Shown here: positions 61,297-64,000 of the stretch, in pieces
How positions within the stretch are numbered: position 1 is the first letter of the stretch
Layout: every line of letters starts with the position of its first letter
NCBI RefSeq assembly: GCF_009900745.1
Contig: NZ_WXVU01000013.1
Location: forward strand, 62,001 to 126,000
Length of the DNA stretch: 64,000 nucleotides
Reading direction: 5' to 3'
Source of the DNA: Chryseobacterium sp. c4a
GTDB lineage: Bacteria > Bacteroidota > Bacteroidia > Flavobacteriales > Weeksellaceae
Notes under the pieces: model-generated
What the model saw: only the letters and a program-made list of their open reading frames with translations
Database searches by the model: none
Told to the model about the DNA's origin: nothing
Translations under genes and position numbers: made by a program

Positions 61297-62980
61297 AATA
61301 AAACCTTTCCCTAAGAATATATATCCTAAAAAAGGACTTTTAATAAAAGGTTCCTCACCATGGGTATGGCTTCAGGAAATGGAAACATTGGGAATCAATT
61401 TAGATCAGATAAGATCCTTTGCTATTCCTGATAATATACCAAATGTATTGTACGGATGCTTTCTTGTATTTTCAGATCATGCTCCACAAGAAGTTGGAAG
61501 GAATGCTTATTTCCAATCGGTAGATAACAAACTTTTTATCCCGGAAAATACTACCTTTTATCCAAAAATTAATCCCGAAGATTGGGAAACAATGGGTTCG
61601 GATTTACTTATCATGCATCCTGAATTTGGACTTGTTAAATTATCAGAACAGATCGATTGGATAAGCTTGATTCAGAAGCCTGAGGAAATAGCAGCAACCA
61701 TCAGAAAACCTTTGAATGGAGTTAAAATTCCACAAACCATAGAAAGCTATACAGTTGAGATAGATGATGAAAAAATGCTCGAATCATTACAGAAACCTCA
61801 AACTGAAGAAGAATGGATCAATAATTTGCCATTTGACCTGAAGAAAGTAATGGCAGGAAATAAAAAAGAAATTGAGAAATATTTAAAATACATTGAAAAA
61901 TATCCTGAGCGAGCCATAGAACTGGGAATCCCTCTAGATATTATGGGAACTTCCAGAGGCGATGGTTTTGGTAAATTTACCTGGCTGGAAGGGTTATTGG
62001 GTCGTGGAGCAGGAGGTAAAGTGGAAAGTGCCGGTACCAGAAATTTTCGTTGGATATTCTGGGGCATCATTATCATTGCCATTGTGTTAAAAATAGCTTT
62101 GCCCGCCGAAGATAAACCTCTTCAGGATGAAAATATAGTCTCTTCAGGAAGTATAACAAAGGGAGCACAATCTCCTTCTGATATAATTGCTTTTCATTCC
62201 GGAGTTTCAGAAATAGATCAGAAGATAGATTCTATGTATTTTGATAAAAGGAAAAGCTTGTCTAATGAACTCCTGAATGCAGGCCTTCAGGAAAGTAAAA
62301 CAGAAAAAGAAAAAAAAGAATATAAAAAGAAAGGAGGAAGGGATGTAGGTGAAATTAGTCCCGATATTCAAAAACTTAGCAATAAAGAACAGCAAAGCAG
62401 AGATTCCCTTAAAATCATTTATACAAAAAAGATAACGAAGCATATTCAGAAAAGAAGCGAAGTGCTGAAGCGTAAGATTTCCGATTCTTTAAAGCAATAT
62501 ACTAAAGGAAAACCTGTGAATGGAGACGTTGTAAAATATCTTTTAAAGAAAAAACAGGTGTTGATACAAGACTCTTTAGGAAAGCTATACGGCACCATTG
62601 ATATTGCAGATATGCCCCCTCCGTCAGCCATCAAAGACTCCAAAGTAAAAGGCGTAGAATCTGGTGGCCATTCCCTGAAGAAAGAGGCTCCTGTTTCAGA
62701 TATTATATACATGGTAATTCTGATGATTGCAGCCGTTGGATTATATTCCTTCCTGTTTAAAAATAAATCATTGAATCTTGGTGGAGATAATATTCCGATC
62801 TGGGTGAAATTCCTTTTGATCATCATCCTGGTAGCCATGCTGGTGTATCTTTTTTATCCTTTGGTTAAAATGTTTGGCTATAACTGGTTTGTATGGGTAT
62901 TGGCTATTGGAGTGATGCTATTGCTTTACCGCCTGTTCAGGGATGATAAAACCATTTTAAACTCTGATGATGATGAATAA
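61286..62980 (+). CDS. Ternary-system membrane protein 1
   Basis: A 564-residue membrane protein. Residues 1-235 are soluble with a helical end (EEWINNLPFDLKKVMA). A first helix lies at about 255-272, then a long charged region (about 275-465, rich in Lys and Ser, with many short helices) likely outside or between membranes, and three helices near 470-490, 508-528 and 530-555. This layout suits an inner-membrane assembly partner. It overlaps the vWA gene by 11 bases and the TPR gene by 14. Family number is unknown to me. Confidence 0.6.
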   Translation: MELRIKPFPKNIYPKKGLLIKGSSPWVWLQEMETLGINLDQIRSFAIPDNIPNVLYGCFLVFSDHAPQEVGRNAYFQSVDNKLFIPENTTFYPKINPEDWETMGSDLLIMHPEFGLVKLSEQIDWISLIQKPEEIAATIRKPLNGVKIPQTIESYTVEIDDEKMLESLQKPQTEEEWINNLPFDLKKVMAGNKKEIEKYLKYIEKYPERAIELGIPLDIMGTSRGDGFGKFTWLEGLLGRGAGGKVESAGTRNFRWIFWGIIIIAIVLKIALPAEDKPLQDENIVSSGSITKGAQSPSDIIAFHSGVSEIDQKIDSMYFDKRKSLSNELLNAGLQESKTEKEKKEYKKKGGRDVGEISPDIQKLSNKEQQSRDSLKIIYTKKITKHIQKRSEVLKRKISDSLKQYTKGKPVNGDVVKYLLKKKQVLIQDSLGKLYGTIDIADMPPPSAIKDSKVKGVESGGHSLKKEAPVSDIIYMVILMIAAVGLYSFLFKNKSLNLGGDNIPIWVKFLLIIILVAMLVYLFYPLVKMFGYNWFVWVLAIGVMLLLYRLFRDDKTILNSDDDE

Positions 62981-63992
62981 ACAAAAATTTATAGATAAGT
63001 TTATGGCCGCTTTTGTATTGTTGGCCATGTTTAAAGTCATCGGTATCGTGGCAGAACTGTTTCATGAAAGTTTTTGGAGTGTTGTCGGAAATTTAATGAT
63101 CTTTTTAATTGTAGCATTTATCATCCTTATGGTTATTGCTTTTTTAAAAGATAAAGAACAAAGTAAACAGAATTCAAAAAGAGGCAGAGCCGGAGGTGGA
63201 AACTTTTATCTCGAAAACTCACTGTTTGACAGAATACGAAGTAAATACGAAGACCTTGCTCAGAAATATATTGCAGAAAAAGAGTACAAAAAAGCAGCAA
63301 AAGTTTATATGAATTTGTTGCAAGACCACTACAGAGGAGCAAAAACCCTTGAAGATGGTGGATTTTATAACGAAGCAGCAGCAGTATATCTTAAAAAATT
63401 GAAAAATAAATCAGATGCAGCCCATTGTTATGAAAAGGCAAAACAATACAAAAAAGCTATTGATCTGTACAAAGAAATGGAGCAAAAAGAAAAGGTAGGA
63501 GATCTTTACAAAGAAATCAATGATCTGAAAAATGCCCATACTTACTATCAAATGGTAGCGGATGACTATACAACCAACAATCAGATGGTAAAAGCATCAC
63601 TGGTATATAGAAAGAAAATGGAAAAGCCTGAAGATGCCCAAAAGGTATTATTAAAAGGCTGGGAAGAAGATAAAGATGCCTTCAATTGCTTGAATAATTA
63701 CTTTACCAATATTTTTGATACTAAAAAACTGGAGGCAGAAATACAAAGTCTCTATGAAAAAACTCCGGCTTACAAAAAGATGACCTATTTGGAAGCCATG
63801 AAATATGAGTTTAAAAAAGACCCTAAACTACAGCCGGTTACCCGAAAAATAGCTTACGAGATTATTGCGGGGAAAATAGAAAACCGCTCAGAAATTGTTA
63901 ACGAACTGAAATACTTTAACCCCGACGATGAAGTGATTCTTAAAGATATTTCGAGATTTAAAACCGGAAGAAATAAAATGTTTAGAAATTAA
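62967..63992 (+). CDS. Ternary-system membrane protein 2, TPR-like
   Basis: A 341-residue protein with two N-terminal membrane helices (about 12-30 and 36-58) followed by helical hairpin repeats of the TPR kind (KYIAEKEYKKAAKVYMNLLQDHY, NEAAAVYLKKLKN, KKAIDLYKEMEQKEKVGDLY; key parts only). The repeats would display a binding surface to the cytoplasm. ATG choices at 62967, 62970 and 62973 are all in frame. Directly after the stop an ATG starts at 63993 and runs off the window, so the operon continues. Confidence 0.65.
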   Translation: MMMNKQKFIDKFMAAFVLLAMFKVIGIVAELFHESFWSVVGNLMIFLIVAFIILMVIAFLKDKEQSKQNSKRGRAGGGNFYLENSLFDRIRSKYEDLAQKYIAEKEYKKAAKVYMNLLQDHYRGAKTLEDGGFYNEAAAVYLKKLKNKSDAAHCYEKAKQYKKAIDLYKEMEQKEKVGDLYKEINDLKNAHTYYQMVADDYTTNNQMVKASLVYRKKMEKPEDAQKVLLKGWEEDKDAFNCLNNYFTNIFDTKKLEAEIQSLYEKTPAYKKMTYLEAMKYEFKKDPKLQPVTRKIAYEIIAGKIENRSEIVNELKYFNPDDEVILKDISRFKTGRNKMFRN

Positions 63993-64000
63993 ATGATAAA

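Overview
The window looks like a chromosomal segment of a Chryseobacterium-like flavobacterium (Bacteroidota, Flavobacteriia, Weeksellaceae). The evidence is low GC, type IX secretion (Por) sorting domains on two secreted proteins, several short-signal lipoproteins, a 14-gene nuo operon with separate nuoC and nuoD and a short nuoG, PycTM and DUF5606 family proteins, double-glycine 'bacteriocin-like' peptides, and repeated Bacteroidota -7 promoter elements (TAnnTTTG). The genus is an inference. No rRNA, CRISPR array, IS transposase or prophage genes were seen.

Layout. 1-3.2 kb: def, a DUF5606 gene, mazG and a lipoprotein. 3.3-12.3 kb: surface and signalling genes, namely a secreted jelly-roll-like protein, a very large phosphoesterase / kinase-like / beta-barrel lipoprotein, an HD-PycTM membrane protein and a GAF protein. 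12.4-26.9 kb (minus strand): the complete NADH:quinone oxidoreductase (complex I) operon nuoABCDEF-[outer-membrane barrel]-GHIJKLMN. 27-39.6 kb: mostly housekeeping genes (acyltransferase, Zn peptidase, yigZ, ribD, DUF349, aroE, FtsX-type permease, rbfA, mce), two secreted T9SS proteins and a pair of small Cys-rich GG-leader peptides.

39.6-42.0 kb: a tRNA-CAU gene followed by a two-gene type II restriction-modification module (C5-cytosine methyltransferase and SinI-like endonuclease). A degenerate copy of the tRNA 3' end and terminator bounds its far side, which is the signature of a small tRNA-site island. 42.2-55.9 kb is accessory: FkbM methyltransferase, PhoD phosphatase, Na+/H+ antiporter with an MBL hydrolase, DUF4822 tandem-domain and caspase-like lipoproteins, a DUF434/DUF5616 pair, a lipoprotein flanked by inverted copies of a palindromic element, tatD, deoD and a VOC protein.

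56.4-64.0 kb: six overlapping genes in one operon that continues past the window edge. They encode a MoxR AAA ATPase, a protein with a degenerate von Willebrand A domain plus a beta-propeller-like C-terminus, two soluble accessory proteins and two membrane proteins, one of them TPR-like. This matches the computationally described 'MoxR-vWA-beta-propeller ternary system' (bpX families), a predicted NTPase-driven conflict or assembly system without an experimental function that I know of. It is the strongest candidate here for poorly described biology. The HD-PycTM protein, the GG-leader peptides and the three-domain surface protein come next.
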